A stretch of 64,000 nucleotides of DNA from Pectobacterium fontis. Its GTDB lineage: Bacteria; Pseudomonadota; Gammaproteobacteria; Enterobacterales; Enterobacteriaceae. Under the pieces are notes generated by a model that did no database searches, was not told the origin of the DNA, and was given only the letters and a program-made list of their open reading frames with translations. Made by a program: the position numbers and the translations under genes. Positions 1-8,755 of this stretch are shown here, piece by piece; the first letter of the stretch is position 1, and every line of letters starts with the position of its first letter. The stretch lies in the NCBI RefSeq assembly GCF_000803215.1, contig NZ_JSXC01000019.1, positions 29,471 to 93,470 of the forward strand, written 5' to 3'.

Positions 1-2
1 TA

Positions 3-98
3 ATCAGTCATGCACCGCTATCGGAATGGGCAGATTATCAGGCGCAGCTAAAACAGCAGCACGGTCGAAAATACTCATTTTGGCAGCGTCTGCAATAA
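3..98 (+). CDS. 3' end of an unidentified upstream gene
   Basis: Frame 3 is open from the window edge to a TAA at 96-98. It encodes 31 residues ending HGRKYSFWQRLQ. The tail is rich in aromatic and basic residues and ends 30 bp before mutM on the same strand, which fits a real gene better than chance. I do not recognise the family from so short a piece. In E. coli rpmG precedes mutM, and this tail is not rpmG. It may be co-transcribed with mutM. Confidence 0.5.
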   Translation: MSHAPLSEWADYQAQLKQQHGRKYSFWQRLQ

Positions 99-128
99 TG
101 GAGAGGCGCCGTTCAATAAAGGAAATGT

Positions 129-938
129 ATGCCTGAATTACCTGAGGTTGAAACCAGTCGTCGGGGTATTTCCCCGTATCTCGTTGGTCATACCATCCTT
201 TATGCGGAGGTGAGGAACACACGTCTGCGCTGGCCGGTATCGGCGGAGATCCTTTCACTGAGCGATGTACCTGTGCTCAGCGTGCGTCGGCGGGCAAAAT
301 ATCTGCTGATTGAACTCACTCACGGCTGGATGGTTGTGCATCTGGGTATGTCTGGCAGCCTGCGCGTGCTGCCGGAATACAGTGAACCGGAGAAGCACGA
401 TCATGTTGATTTGGTGATGGACAGCGGTAAGGTACTGCGTTACACCGACCCCCGGCGTTTTGGTGCCTGGCTGTGGACGGATAACCCTGAAACCTGCTCG
501 GTACTGGCGCATTTGGGGCCAGAGCCATTAGAAGCTGAGTTCTCCGCCGATTATCTCTATCAGGCCTCACGCGGTAAAAAGACGGCAATTAAACAGTGGA
601 TTATGGATAACAAAGTGGTCGTTGGCGTCGGCAATATTTACGCAAGTGAATCGCTGTTTGCTGCGGGTATTCATCCTGACAGAGCCGCCGGATCGTTAAA
701 TGAAAACGACGCAGCCCGATTGGTCGGTGTGATTAAACAGGTGCTACAGCGTTCGATTGAGCAGGGCGGTACGACGCTGCGTGACTTTTTGCAATCAGAC
801 GGCAAGCCCGGTTATTTCGCGCAGGAGCTGCGAGTCTATGGCCGCAACGGTGAACCCTGTCGTACCTGTGGAACGCCGATCGACACTGCCAAGCATGGAC
901 AACGCAGTACGTTTTTTTGCCGGCGTTGTCAGGTATAG
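129..938 (+). CDS. mutM: Formamidopyrimidine-DNA glycosylase (MutM/Fpg)
   Basis: Bifunctional base-excision repair enzyme that removes 8-oxoguanine and formamidopyrimidines from DNA and nicks the strand by beta/delta elimination. It has 269 residues, the usual length. The mature protein would begin with the catalytic Pro-Glu (MPELPEVET). Lys57 matches the conserved active-site lysine, GVGNIYASE marks the helix-two-turns-helix DNA-binding part, and a C-terminal zinc finger has Cys244, Cys247, Cys264 and Cys267. The ATG at 129 is preceded by AAAGGA at a suitable distance. In E. coli mutM is the direct neighbour of coaD; here about 2.3 kb of accessory glycosyltransferase DNA separates them. Confidence 0.98.
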   Translation: MPELPEVETSRRGISPYLVGHTILYAEVRNTRLRWPVSAEILSLSDVPVLSVRRRAKYLLIELTHGWMVVHLGMSGSLRVLPEYSEPEKHDHVDLVMDSGKVLRYTDPRRFGAWLWTDNPETCSVLAHLGPEPLEAEFSADYLYQASRGKKTAIKQWIMDNKVVVGVGNIYASESLFAAGIHPDRAAGSLNENDAARLVGVIKQVLQRSIEQGGTTLRDFLQSDGKPGYFAQELRVYGRNGEPCRTCGTPIDTAKHGQRSTFFCRRCQV

Positions 939-1028
939 AGGGAAAAATATAATGATTACATTAAGTTATAAATAAAAGCTTGATTAGATTATTAAATTGA
1001 TAAACATTAAAAAGAGTATAGACGTAAT

Positions 1029-1886
1029 ATGAAAACACTATTTTATACGCTTGCCTTTGGGAAACAGGAATATTATCTGCAAAGCCAGCTATTGATTATT
1101 TCTTTTCTGAAAAACAGAGTGCCTGATTCTATTTTTAGACTATATACAGATAAACCAGGTTTTTTTGATTTCTTAGCCGATGAAATAGAAATTTTTCCTA
1201 TTGATAAAAAATACTTACAAGAATGTATAGGGGCTCATAAAGGGTATGTTTTTTCGGTTAAATTAAATCTTATAAAACGTGTCGCAATGGAGAAGGATTT
1301 TGATGCTACCGTTTTTCTAGATACAGATGTCGTCGCGTATCAATCATTGAGTTCATTAGTTAGCACCATATATCATGGTGGGTCAGTTATGTATCAACGA
1401 GAGAAAAAATATTCAAGAGAGTCGAAAAAAGAATATTGGAATGCTCTTTGTGCGATTGATACGCTGGAATATCGTGTTGATATCACATCGAGTCAATGGA
1501 ATTCTGGTGTCGTTGGGTTACCACAGGGATGGGAAAATAAAATGCAGGATGCATCTGTCATTATGGATGAACTGCACGAATATGGTGTCAAACAGCATAC
1601 TCTAGAACAAGTTGCTATTTCCGTCGTGCTGGAAAGCACAGGTAATATCCATCCTGCTACAGATAGTTTTATTCATTACTATGCTAATAAGTGTGCTTGG
1701 GAAGGATTGTGTGATGAATTGGAGAAATTAAAAAATAGTAATGTTGATGTTTGTCATTTAATTGATTGGTTTGGTGCTATAAAAACGCTGCCAGCGGCAT
1801 TGCCTGATAAAGAAAATATTTTTTACCGTCTAATTGGCAAATGGAAAAAGAGTATCCAGAAACGTCTGTTACTCTCAAAAAAATGA
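1029..1886 (+). CDS. Putative nucleotide-sugar glycosyltransferase, orphan
   Basis: Protein of 285 residues with a GT-A-like look: an N-terminal Rossmann-type start (MKTLFYTLAFG), the acidic metal/sugar-nucleotide motif FLDTD at residues 97-101, and SSQWNSGVVGLP resembling the NSG segment of GT8-type enzymes. No signal peptide or membrane segment is evident. I infer a cytoplasmic glycosyltransferase acting on a surface glycan; donor and acceptor cannot be read from the sequence. The DNA is much more AT-rich than mutM just upstream, which suggests acquisition. It is transcribed away from mutM and converges on the IS3 remnant and a second glycosyltransferase. I could not assign a named family. 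Confidence 0.75.
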   Translation: MKTLFYTLAFGKQEYYLQSQLLIISFLKNRVPDSIFRLYTDKPGFFDFLADEIEIFPIDKKYLQECIGAHKGYVFSVKLNLIKRVAMEKDFDATVFLDTDVVAYQSLSSLVSTIYHGGSVMYQREKKYSRESKKEYWNALCAIDTLEYRVDITSSQWNSGVVGLPQGWENKMQDASVIMDELHEYGVKQHTLEQVAISVVLESTGNIHPATDSFIHYYANKCAWEGLCDELEKLKNSNVDVCHLIDWFGAIKTLPAALPDKENIFYRLIGKWKKSIQKRLLLSKK

Positions 1887-1994
1887 AACTAATAACCTAT
1901 CCCAAAAGGGACTCATCGTTAATAAGTAATGATTATTTATGAGGGGAAAATGGTGGGTAATACGTGGAAAATCAGTATAAACCTTAGGGAAAAG

Positions 1995-2016
1995 GCATCC
2001 TCTTGCAAGAGGATGC
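1995..2016. repeat. Perfect 22-bp palindrome after the orphan glycosyltransferase
   Basis: The two 11-bp halves (GCATCCTCTTG and its reverse complement) abut directly, so in RNA they would form a hairpin with a minimal loop. It lies about 110 bp after the stop of the 1029-1886 gene. No T-run follows on either side, so it is not a standard intrinsic terminator. It could be a decayed mobile-element end or a protein-binding palindrome. Confidence 0.6.
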
Positions 2017-2020
2017 TGCG

Positions 2021-2140
2021 TTAGCTAGACATATCCGTGACGGGGGATTGAATGAGCGTTGATACGGTCAGCACTTCCTGACAAAGTTCAGGTGTGTATT
2101 TTTTACGTGCTGTCTGGTTTTATCATGTGAGTCTCCTCTG
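2021..2140 (-). pseudogene. IS3-family transposase OrfA remnant
   Basis: Read on the minus strand, an ATG at 2126 preceded by GAGGAGA starts a peptide MIKPDST, which stops at once. The +1 frame continues as RKKYTPELCQEVL and ends at a TAA at 2021-2023. This resembles the N-terminus of IS3-family OrfA proteins, which typically begin with a basic Lys/Arg stretch, then YTPEFRQEAL. A frameshift near the start and loss of the rest make it non-functional. No intact ends or OrfB are visible. It sits between two glycosyltransferase genes and may mark how they arrived. Confidence 0.5.
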
Positions 2141-2204
2141 TCACTGAGTCTACTCACTTCGCCACGAGTCCACTATTGCTGGGTAGGATCATACCTGGCT
2201 TTGT

Positions 2205-3098
2205 CTATTTCGCGAGAAACCCGAAAAGATAGCGGAACCACCATAAAGGCCTCCACCATTTCTTCAACGGAGGAAGAGTGTGTGGCATGATGGTATTTTG
2301 GTATTTTACTTCCCAAGTATAATTAAGGAATATGCGGCTATGTCCATATTCAGCTCCGAATAATGCACACTCTTGTTTTTTTCTCAGATCGACGGGGGTA
2401 TTTGCGCTAAGATCTCTATTTAATGAATGATAGCTTGCTTTACGATCTACATTTCTCTCAAAACAACGAATATATTTTGGAAGGTAACGTTGTTTAGATC
2501 CTTGATATTTATGGAATTTTACGAAGCGAAAATCTTCAGAACCGTAGTTCCCTGCAAATTCTTCATCATATCCCCAAAAACGCATAAACCTAGCTCGTGA
2601 CATAAAGAAGGTATTGGAGTGACCATGATAGCGATCGCCGATATTATAGGTTTTTCCCCGATCGACGAAACCATTTTCGCGGCATTCATGGTAGATTTTA
2701 TAGAAATTTCTACCTGGATTTTTATGGTTAATAAGATAAAGAAATGTATTTTCTGGTAGTTCTTGATCAAGATCGAGAATAATTATCTTATCAGATTTCG
2801 CATAGGTGACACCGAGGTTTCTTGCTCCGGCCTGATTCCAACGAATATCCTCTTTTATGCGTAACCAAGTGATGTTCAGTTCATATTCACCCGTATCATA
2901 TTCAATCGGTGATCCGTCATCGACGATAACAAACTCAACTACCTCACGAATATATAAAGGAAGTTTTTCATATTCTCTTAACAGAGTGAAAACTGATTGA
3001 GGGTTGTCTTGGTTACAGTAAAAATGTGTAACGTAACTTAGCTTAATATGCTGTTTATCAAGAGGGTGTCGTTGAGTGATTGAATAATTATTTTCCAT
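2205..3098 (-). CDS. Family 2-like glycosyltransferase
   Basis: Protein of 297 residues with GT2 hallmarks: the nucleotide-binding VIVDDGSP at residues 58-64, NQAGARNLG at about 88-96, and the metal-binding DLDQE at 109-113. The C-terminus is rich in Trp and basic residues, often seen in enzymes that work at the membrane face. No transmembrane helix is obvious. It is inferred to transfer a sugar in surface polysaccharide assembly; specificity unknown. It lies between coaD and the IS3 remnant, is AT-rich, and has no homologue in the E. coli coaD-mutM interval. The ATG at 3098 has a weak upstream TAGGAA. Confidence 0.8.
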   Translation of the reverse strand: MENNYSITQRHPLDKQHIKLSYVTHFYCNQDNPQSVFTLLREYEKLPLYIREVVEFVIVDDGSPIEYDTGEYELNITWLRIKEDIRWNQAGARNLGVTYAKSDKIIILDLDQELPENTFLYLINHKNPGRNFYKIYHECRENGFVDRGKTYNIGDRYHGHSNTFFMSRARFMRFWGYDEEFAGNYGSEDFRFVKFHKYQGSKQRYLPKYIRCFERNVDRKASYHSLNRDLSANTPVDLRKKQECALFGAEYGHSRIFLNYTWEVKYQNTIMPHTLPPLKKWWRPLWWFRYLFGFLAK

Positions 3099-3236
3099 TT
3101 TTACTATTCCTAAAATAGATCTATTTATAAATATTTTTATCTGATAGTAGTTGAAAGATTTTTTTATTATTTAATCCCCATTATTCAGTCTATTTTTTAA
3201 TAGCTAGAGGGTATATTCAAAGAAAAAATAATTCCT

Positions 3237-3737
<501 letters not shown>

Positions 3738-3740
3738 TCA

Positions 3741-5018
3741 TCACTGTGTTCGCTGAGGTAAATAAGGTTCCAGTAGCGTTAGTAGCATCTGTAGCGCACC
3801 CTGATTTTGGTGTAACACCTCCACGGCGTGCCGGCCATAGTAGAGGCGATAATCCTCGTCAGCGAGCAGCTTCCCCACCTCTTTTCCAAGCGAATCTGCA
3901 TTGGTCACGGTAATCAACCCGTCAGCTTGTTCAAGCTTGTTGCAGATGTCTTTAAAGTTGAACGTGTGCGGCCCCATTAATACTGGAATAGCATGAGCTG
4001 CCGCTTCCAGCGGATTATGACCGCCTCGTTCGACCAAACTCCCTCCGACAAAAGCCAGATCGGCGATACCGTATAACAGCATCAGTTCGCCCATGGTATC
4101 GCCAATGACCACCTGAGTGTTTGCAGATGGTTGTTCACCGCTGCTGCGCAGGGTGTAGGTGAACCCCAGATTTTCTGCCAATGCCTGCGTGGTGGCGAAA
4201 CGTTCTGGGTGGCGAGGCACCAGAATCAGTAATAAGTCAGGGTAGGTGCCAAGCAGTTGTCGATGAGCGTCCAGAATGATCGCTTCCTCACCCTCGTGCG
4301 TACTCGTGGCGATCCATACTGGACGATGTGCCGCCCATTGCCGGCGCAATGTCACTGCGCGTGCCGCCAGTTCTGGCGTCACGGAGATATCAAATTTGAG
4401 GCTACCTGTCACTTTCAGGCTTGAGCGCTTCAGGCCAAGATCGATAAATCGATTCCCATCTTCCTGATTCTGTGCGGCGACGAGGGTAATGCGCCGCAAG
4501 ATATGGCGCATTAGCTTGCCGATTTTTTTATAACCCGCCGCGGAGCGTTCAGACAGTCTTGCATTGGCAATGACTAACGGAATCTCGCGCTTGTGCAATT
4601 CCGCGATCAGATTTGGCCACAGTTCGGTTTCCATAATGATGACAATTTTTGGACGAACCTGGTCGAAAAAACGTTTCAGGGCGCAGGGCAAATCATAAGG
4701 CAGGTAAACGTGATACACCGTGTCGCCAAAAGCGGAGCGCACGCGTTCGGAGCCGGTGGGCGTCATGGTGGTTACTGTAATCGGTAGATTGGGGTAACGA
4801 TGGCGCAGTGCTCTCACTAAGGGAATGGCGGCGAGTGTTTCACCCACCGACACTGAATGCAGCATGATACCGTCTGGCTTCACTTTCTCTGCACAAAAAC
4901 CGTAGCGCTCACCCCAGCGCCGACGATAGGCCGGAGCCTTGCGACCACGAAGCCACAAGCGAAGCCAAATCAACGGTTGAATGAGGTACAGGATAATGGT
5001 GTAGAGAGTTTGTAGCAT
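3741..5018 (-). CDS. waaA: 3-deoxy-D-manno-octulosonic acid (Kdo) transferase
   Basis: Inner-membrane enzyme that transfers Kdo from CMP-Kdo to lipid IVA, the first step of LPS inner-core assembly; essential in most Gram-negatives. It has 425 residues, like E. coli WaaA. An N-terminal hydrophobic anchor (about residues 3-20) is followed by a GT-B fold. HSVSVGET near residue 55-62 holds the conserved catalytic Glu, and VGGSLVERGGHNPLE with GPHTFNF near 320-350 forms the CMP-Kdo site. coaD follows 15 bp downstream. Upstream lies a 658-bp stretch without an intact gene. Confidence 0.97.
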   Translation of the reverse strand: MLQTLYTIILYLIQPLIWLRLWLRGRKAPAYRRRWGERYGFCAEKVKPDGIMLHSVSVGETLAAIPLVRALRHRYPNLPITVTTMTPTGSERVRSAFGDTVYHVYLPYDLPCALKRFFDQVRPKIVIIMETELWPNLIAELHKREIPLVIANARLSERSAAGYKKIGKLMRHILRRITLVAAQNQEDGNRFIDLGLKRSSLKVTGSLKFDISVTPELAARAVTLRRQWAAHRPVWIATSTHEGEEAIILDAHRQLLGTYPDLLLILVPRHPERFATTQALAENLGFTYTLRSSGEQPSANTQVVIGDTMGELMLLYGIADLAFVGGSLVERGGHNPLEAAAHAIPVLMGPHTFNFKDICNKLEQADGLITVTNADSLGKEVGKLLADEDYRLYYGRHAVEVLHQNQGALQMLLTLLEPYLPQRTQ

Positions 5019-5139
5019 AAGGTTTACTGTTATCGGTTATCGCTGGGGTGATTTTATCGGGTTCGTGAGGATAAGGCTATTTGTAAAATGGATGTCGTTT
5101 ATTCCCCCGGGTGCCCTTCCCCGTAAAAATAGCTGGGGT

Positions 5140-5215
5140 GTGCATATGGCCGCAATTGTTGAGTTTGGTTCGGGATAAACAGGCAACCGGACAATCCGAC
5201 TATATCCATATGCAC
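5140..5215. repeat. Inverted repeat upstream of waaA
   Basis: GTGCATATGG at 5140-5149 recurs as its reverse complement CCATATGCAC at 5206-5215, separated by 56 bp. It lies 120-200 bp upstream of waaA. It may bind a regulator or be the footprint of a lost element; nothing in the arms identifies it. The rest of 5019-5237 shows no convincing gene. Confidence 0.45.
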
Positions 5216-5237
5216 CTTACTTATGAGACACTTGTAT

Positions 5238-5504
5238 CTATTTAGAATTTCCACGGAAGATATGCTTCGTTTTTCTTATGATGCTCTTGCATTCATTAAT
5301 AATGTTTTTCTTTAGTCGCTGCAAAGGGTAAATAAAAAATAGCCATAATCGATCTTTTCCTTCCAGTATAACGATAGGGTCTTTAAGCTGACTGTAGTGA
5401 CTTTTGTTAAGCAGTCTTAGGGCCTCTTCGGGAACATTTCGGTATTTTAACCCTATGTTACGATGATTTTCTTCATGGTGGGGAAACTCAGTGTATGCCT
5501 TTTC
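5238..5504 (-). pseudogene. Decayed ORF in the LPS core locus
   Basis: On the minus strand an 88-codon frame without any start codon runs from 5504 to a TAG at 5238-5240. The peptide is protein-like, with segments such as GLKYRNVPEEALRLLNK, DPIVILEGKDRLWLFFIYP and a basic C-terminus ending IFRGNSK. An in-frame TAA lies just upstream (5505-5507) with no RBS, so this looks like the 3' end of a gene whose front was lost. I do not recognise the family; its place suggests a former glycosyltransferase or core-modifying gene. The stretch 5505-5676 is AT-rich and shows nothing else. Confidence 0.5.
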
Positions 5505-5676
5505 TTAGACAATTCATGACTGTGTCATTCTTGGATAAATTATATTTATCGACTTTATATTTTTTATAAATTAATTTTTTAATGATTTGAATGGTGATGT
5601 ATTTTAAATAACCATCCCATATCTATGTATAGACGATAATGAGATCTATTCCTACTTTTTGGTAGATATGCCAGCC

Positions 5677-6321
5677 TTATATAGCCCTGTTATTCTTTTT
5701 TAAAGAAGGAAGGTTGAAAAATAATCTCAAATAGTCTTTGTAATATAAAATTCGACCTTTAAAAAAGTCTGGTCCATTAAGTGGTTTTCCATCATCGTTT
5801 AGTATTTTGTTTTTTATTCCTGTTGTGAAAAAAATCTTTCTTTCAAAGGGTAGCTCATGAAATTCAGCCTCATTTTTTTCTTTATTTTTGTCAAAATATG
5901 TATCGCATAATTTGAAAATTATGGCATTTATTCCATTTTCTTGAATGTAACTAATAAGTCTCATCCTTCGACGATTCCATTTATCTATTGCTTCATTGTT
6001 ATCTTTATAATGAAGGAAATGAATAATACACCCTTCAATGTTAGCAATAGGATACGCGTTACTAGATTTATTGAAATGGCTTTCGTTTATCTCTATGCTA
6101 ATGTTATTTTCTATATTTCTTATGAATTTAATGTAATCGCTTGATTTTAAAAACAGGCCAACAAAGGGAGTGTTATATTCTCGGTTTACTATCTCATATA
6201 ACTTGTTACCCCAACAATTGTTTGAAATTATACAAAATTTCTTTTTCCGCAATATAATAAAATCTAGCCTTTTTGCGAGAGAACCCGATAGATTTATTAC
6301 GGTTTTTTTTAGATTTTCCAT
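5677..6321 (-). CDS. DUF1919-like putative polysaccharide-biosynthesis protein
   Basis: Protein of 214 residues. FCIISNNCWGNKLYE near residues 30-44, then NTPFVGLF and DYIKFIRN, fits my memory of DUF1919 family proteins, found in capsule, exopolysaccharide and O-antigen clusters and of unknown biochemistry. No signal peptide or membrane helix is evident. Codon use is strongly AT-rich, unlike waaA or waaG. It is last in the run of core genes read from waaQ, so it probably depends on RfaH/ops for full transcription. The ATG at 6321 has a weak RBS. The 247 bp to the next gene hold no convincing gene. Confidence 0.7.
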   Translation of the reverse strand: MENLKKTVINLSGSLAKRLDFIILRKKKFCIISNNCWGNKLYEIVNREYNTPFVGLFLKSSDYIKFIRNIENNISIEINESHFNKSSNAYPIANIEGCIIHFLHYKDNNEAIDKWNRRRMRLISYIQENGINAIIFKLCDTYFDKNKEKNEAEFHELPFERKIFFTTGIKNKILNDDGKPLNGPDFFKGRILYYKDYLRLFFNLPSLKKNNRAI

Positions 6322-6568
6322 TTTGATCTGTTGTTATCTTTTGTCGTGTATTTAATATTGTGATTTTCGGTCTTATATCAGTACTGCTAATGTTGAGCGT
6401 CTTTGGGCGTTCTTTGTCGCTTAAAAGCGTTTTTTGCACAATTATAAAAATACAGATTTGTACAAAAACAGTTACGGAATACATCCGAGCCATTAATATC
6501 TTTTCTACAAATCAACGAGCCTGTTTGATGAATGCGGGATTGTATACTTGCTCATCGCTCATCATTTT

Positions 6569-7789
6569 TTATAAATATTTTCTATAACTATTTATCCCAT
6601 ATCCTACGACTATAGAGAGACGTTTTTTTATTTCAAACCATGTTTGTGATTTGTTAGATAGTTCTTTCATTTTTTTTAATTGTGATAAAAGTTCTTCTTG
6701 AGTAGAAAATGAGTCATTCATTACATCAAAATTAATCTTATTCCTTTCATTTTTATATTTTAATGAAAGAACATTCCCCATATATACATCATAATATGTT
6801 GTAGAGTTATAGCTTATTGCAATATCAAATTCTTTAGAATCTAAAGCCTCTTTCAGTGTTCCTAAATTATAAAAATTAAAGCCGTACTTTTCAGCTAGAC
6901 TTTTATATTTCTCTTGATTCAAGTGTGGATGGGTTTTTATCATTACATCTATTTTTTCTTTTTTTGAACAAGCATGAATGATTTTTATTATTTCTGTGTT
7001 TTCTTTTTCGTATTTTAGTGATGAGCATAACAAAAGTATTCTGCATGTCTCCTTAAACTCATATGGTGAAAGGTCTTTCTTAACACTCGGATAGCCACAG
7101 ACTTTTATTTTTTCTGAACGTATTCCATATTTTAAGAAATCATTTTTTGTGTGTTCTCCCCAGCACAGTAGATGATCAGATATCATGTTGTCAAATATTA
7201 CAGCATCAACATTTGAATCTTTAGGATAAGAATATAAGGCATGTTGTAGTGTGTATGTGGTTATTTTATATAACTTAAAATATTTACAAAGAATAGCTTC
7301 TAAAGGGAGGGCGCTGCAGAAGCTACAATATTTTTTATATTTAAAATTTTTTTTTGTTTTATTTAATAAATCAATAGTGTTTATATAATACATCATATAG
7401 AAAAGTAATATTAGTCTATTTTTCCATGAGAAAGATAATTTTTGGGAACAAATTTGATTAATAGACAAAATAAATCCTTTTATAGAGAAATGAAATTTTG
7501 ATTTCTCTGTTATTCTAAATATATTTTTCACATCTACTTGAGATATAACGTAGTTGATTATTTCCTCATAGTCTCTTCTTTCACCATATGGCCCTATACT
7601 GAATAATATATCATCATCAAATGAAGGTATGTTCAACTCATTGGCAAGGAATAATTTACTAAATGATTTTCGCAAAGATCTTTTTTCATTAATTAAGTAA
7701 GCCATGTCAAAAGCCATTATTTCAGACAAGTCATAGCCGTTATAAACTAAAGAGATTTTGTTTTTTCTTATTGATTTTTGTTTTTTCAT
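6569..7789 (-). CDS. Putative GT-B-like glycosyltransferase, unrecognised
   Basis: Protein of 406 residues. The N-terminal half is Lys/Ile/Phe-rich. From about residue 180 there is a pattern typical of GT-B or CDP-glycerol/capsule-type transferases: TTYTLQHALYSYP, then HLLCWGEHTKNDFLKYG, KVCGYPSV, MIKTHPH and SYNSTTYYDVY. These look like the second Rossmann domain with a donor-binding His and an acidic region. I infer transfer of a sugar or polyol-phosphate onto the core; the substrate is not predictable. The gene is extremely AT-rich and lies between the acetyltransferase and the DUF1919-like gene. No named core enzyme matches it. Confidence 0.6.
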   Translation of the reverse strand: MKKQKSIRKNKISLVYNGYDLSEIMAFDMAYLINEKRSLRKSFSKLFLANELNIPSFDDDILFSIGPYGERRDYEEIINYVISQVDVKNIFRITEKSKFHFSIKGFILSINQICSQKLSFSWKNRLILLFYMMYYINTIDLLNKTKKNFKYKKYCSFCSALPLEAILCKYFKLYKITTYTLQHALYSYPKDSNVDAVIFDNMISDHLLCWGEHTKNDFLKYGIRSEKIKVCGYPSVKKDLSPYEFKETCRILLLCSSLKYEKENTEIIKIIHACSKKEKIDVMIKTHPHLNQEKYKSLAEKYGFNFYNLGTLKEALDSKEFDIAISYNSTTYYDVYMGNVLSLKYKNERNKINFDVMNDSFSTQEELLSQLKKMKELSNKSQTWFEIKKRLSIVVGYGINSYRKYL

Positions 7790-7855
7790 ATTATATCTTA
7801 TTTAGATAAATATATTTATTGATCTAATTTTTTCATATGTAACTTACTTTTATTT

Positions 7856-8638
7856 TCAACACAATGTCTTGAAAATATAGGATAAGTTTGTTTTTTTGTA
7901 ATTTTCTTTTTTTAGTGTATTACCTTCAATTTTTTCTGATAGTTCAGATATAAATAAATCAATATTATTTCCGTATGTTATCGGTAGGTCGATATATTTA
8001 TAGTCCCACCAGGATAATAGTGAAAGCCTCTCTATTTCATTCGTTTCAAATCTAAATTTAATAATTTTTGCTGGAACACCAGCAACAATAGCATAAGGAG
8101 GGACATCTTTTGTGACAACAGAATTAGCACCAATAACTGCTCCATTCCCTATTGTAATATTTCCTTTTAATACAACATTAGCACCTATCCAAACATCATG
8201 ACCAATACATGGGAGAGGAAGTTCTTCATTAAATGGTTCGGTAATATAGGGAGCATGAATATCGTCTACGAAGTTCTTAATAAAATCATGGTGATATGTT
8301 ATTGGACTTGTGGTGAAACGATGGATGGGGTGCTGAGTGCCCATAATAGTGACACCGTTTGCAATGCTACAATATCTACCAATACTCATTTCATTAGGGA
8401 AAGAACTGCAACAATATGAGTAAGCCCCCATAGAACAGAAACCTTTGTAAGGCATTGTTGAGTTCTCTTCTACATGAATATCACAATTTATTGTTATTTT
8501 GTCTCCTTTTTGTAGTAAAAATATATTTTTTTTCCTATATACGTTCTTTGTTTTTAGTACATGTCCTAAGAATATTTTCTCTGATAAGCAGAAGTCTTCA
8601 TGTCGTTTTGTCCACCGAAAGCTAAAAGGGTAGCTCAC
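7856..8638 (-). CDS. Hexapeptide-repeat O-acetyltransferase (CatB/XAT-like)
   Basis: Protein of 260 residues with a left-handed beta-helix. Hexapeptide repeats run from about residue 65 ([25 protein letters not shown]) to residue 195. GTQHPIHRF carries the conserved active-site His, and [41 protein letters not shown] is divided over the last coils. This is the layout of xenobiotic/virginiamycin-type acetyltransferases, which in LPS clusters usually O- or N-acetylate a sugar using acetyl-CoA. The start is GTG at 8638 with AGGAAA upstream. It is AT-rich. Acetylation of an outer-core sugar is inferred. Confidence 0.8.
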   Translation of the reverse strand: MSYPFSFRWTKRHEDFCLSEKIFLGHVLKTKNVYRKKNIFLLQKGDKITINCDIHVEENSTMPYKGFCSMGAYSYCCSSFPNEMSIGRYCSIANGVTIMGTQHPIHRFTTSPITYHHDFIKNFVDDIHAPYITEPFNEELPLPCIGHDVWIGANVVLKGNITIGNGAVIGANSVVTKDVPPYAIVAGVPAKIIKFRFETNEIERLSLLSWWDYKYIDLPITYGNNIDLFISELSEKIEGNTLKKENYKKTNLSYIFKTLC

Positions 8639-8755
8639 TTTTATATTTCCTACTATGGTAATGATTGATTAATGTCTTTATGAAAAAAGAATATTTATAA
8701 TATATGAGTTTTATGGAAATAATAAATAAAGATAGGTTTCGGTTTTTCAATTGAG

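Noticed and set aside
6206..6587. Overlapping small frames on both strands between the DUF1919-like and GT-B-like genes
   Set aside because: Very AT-rich DNA, peptides of low complexity, no RBS.
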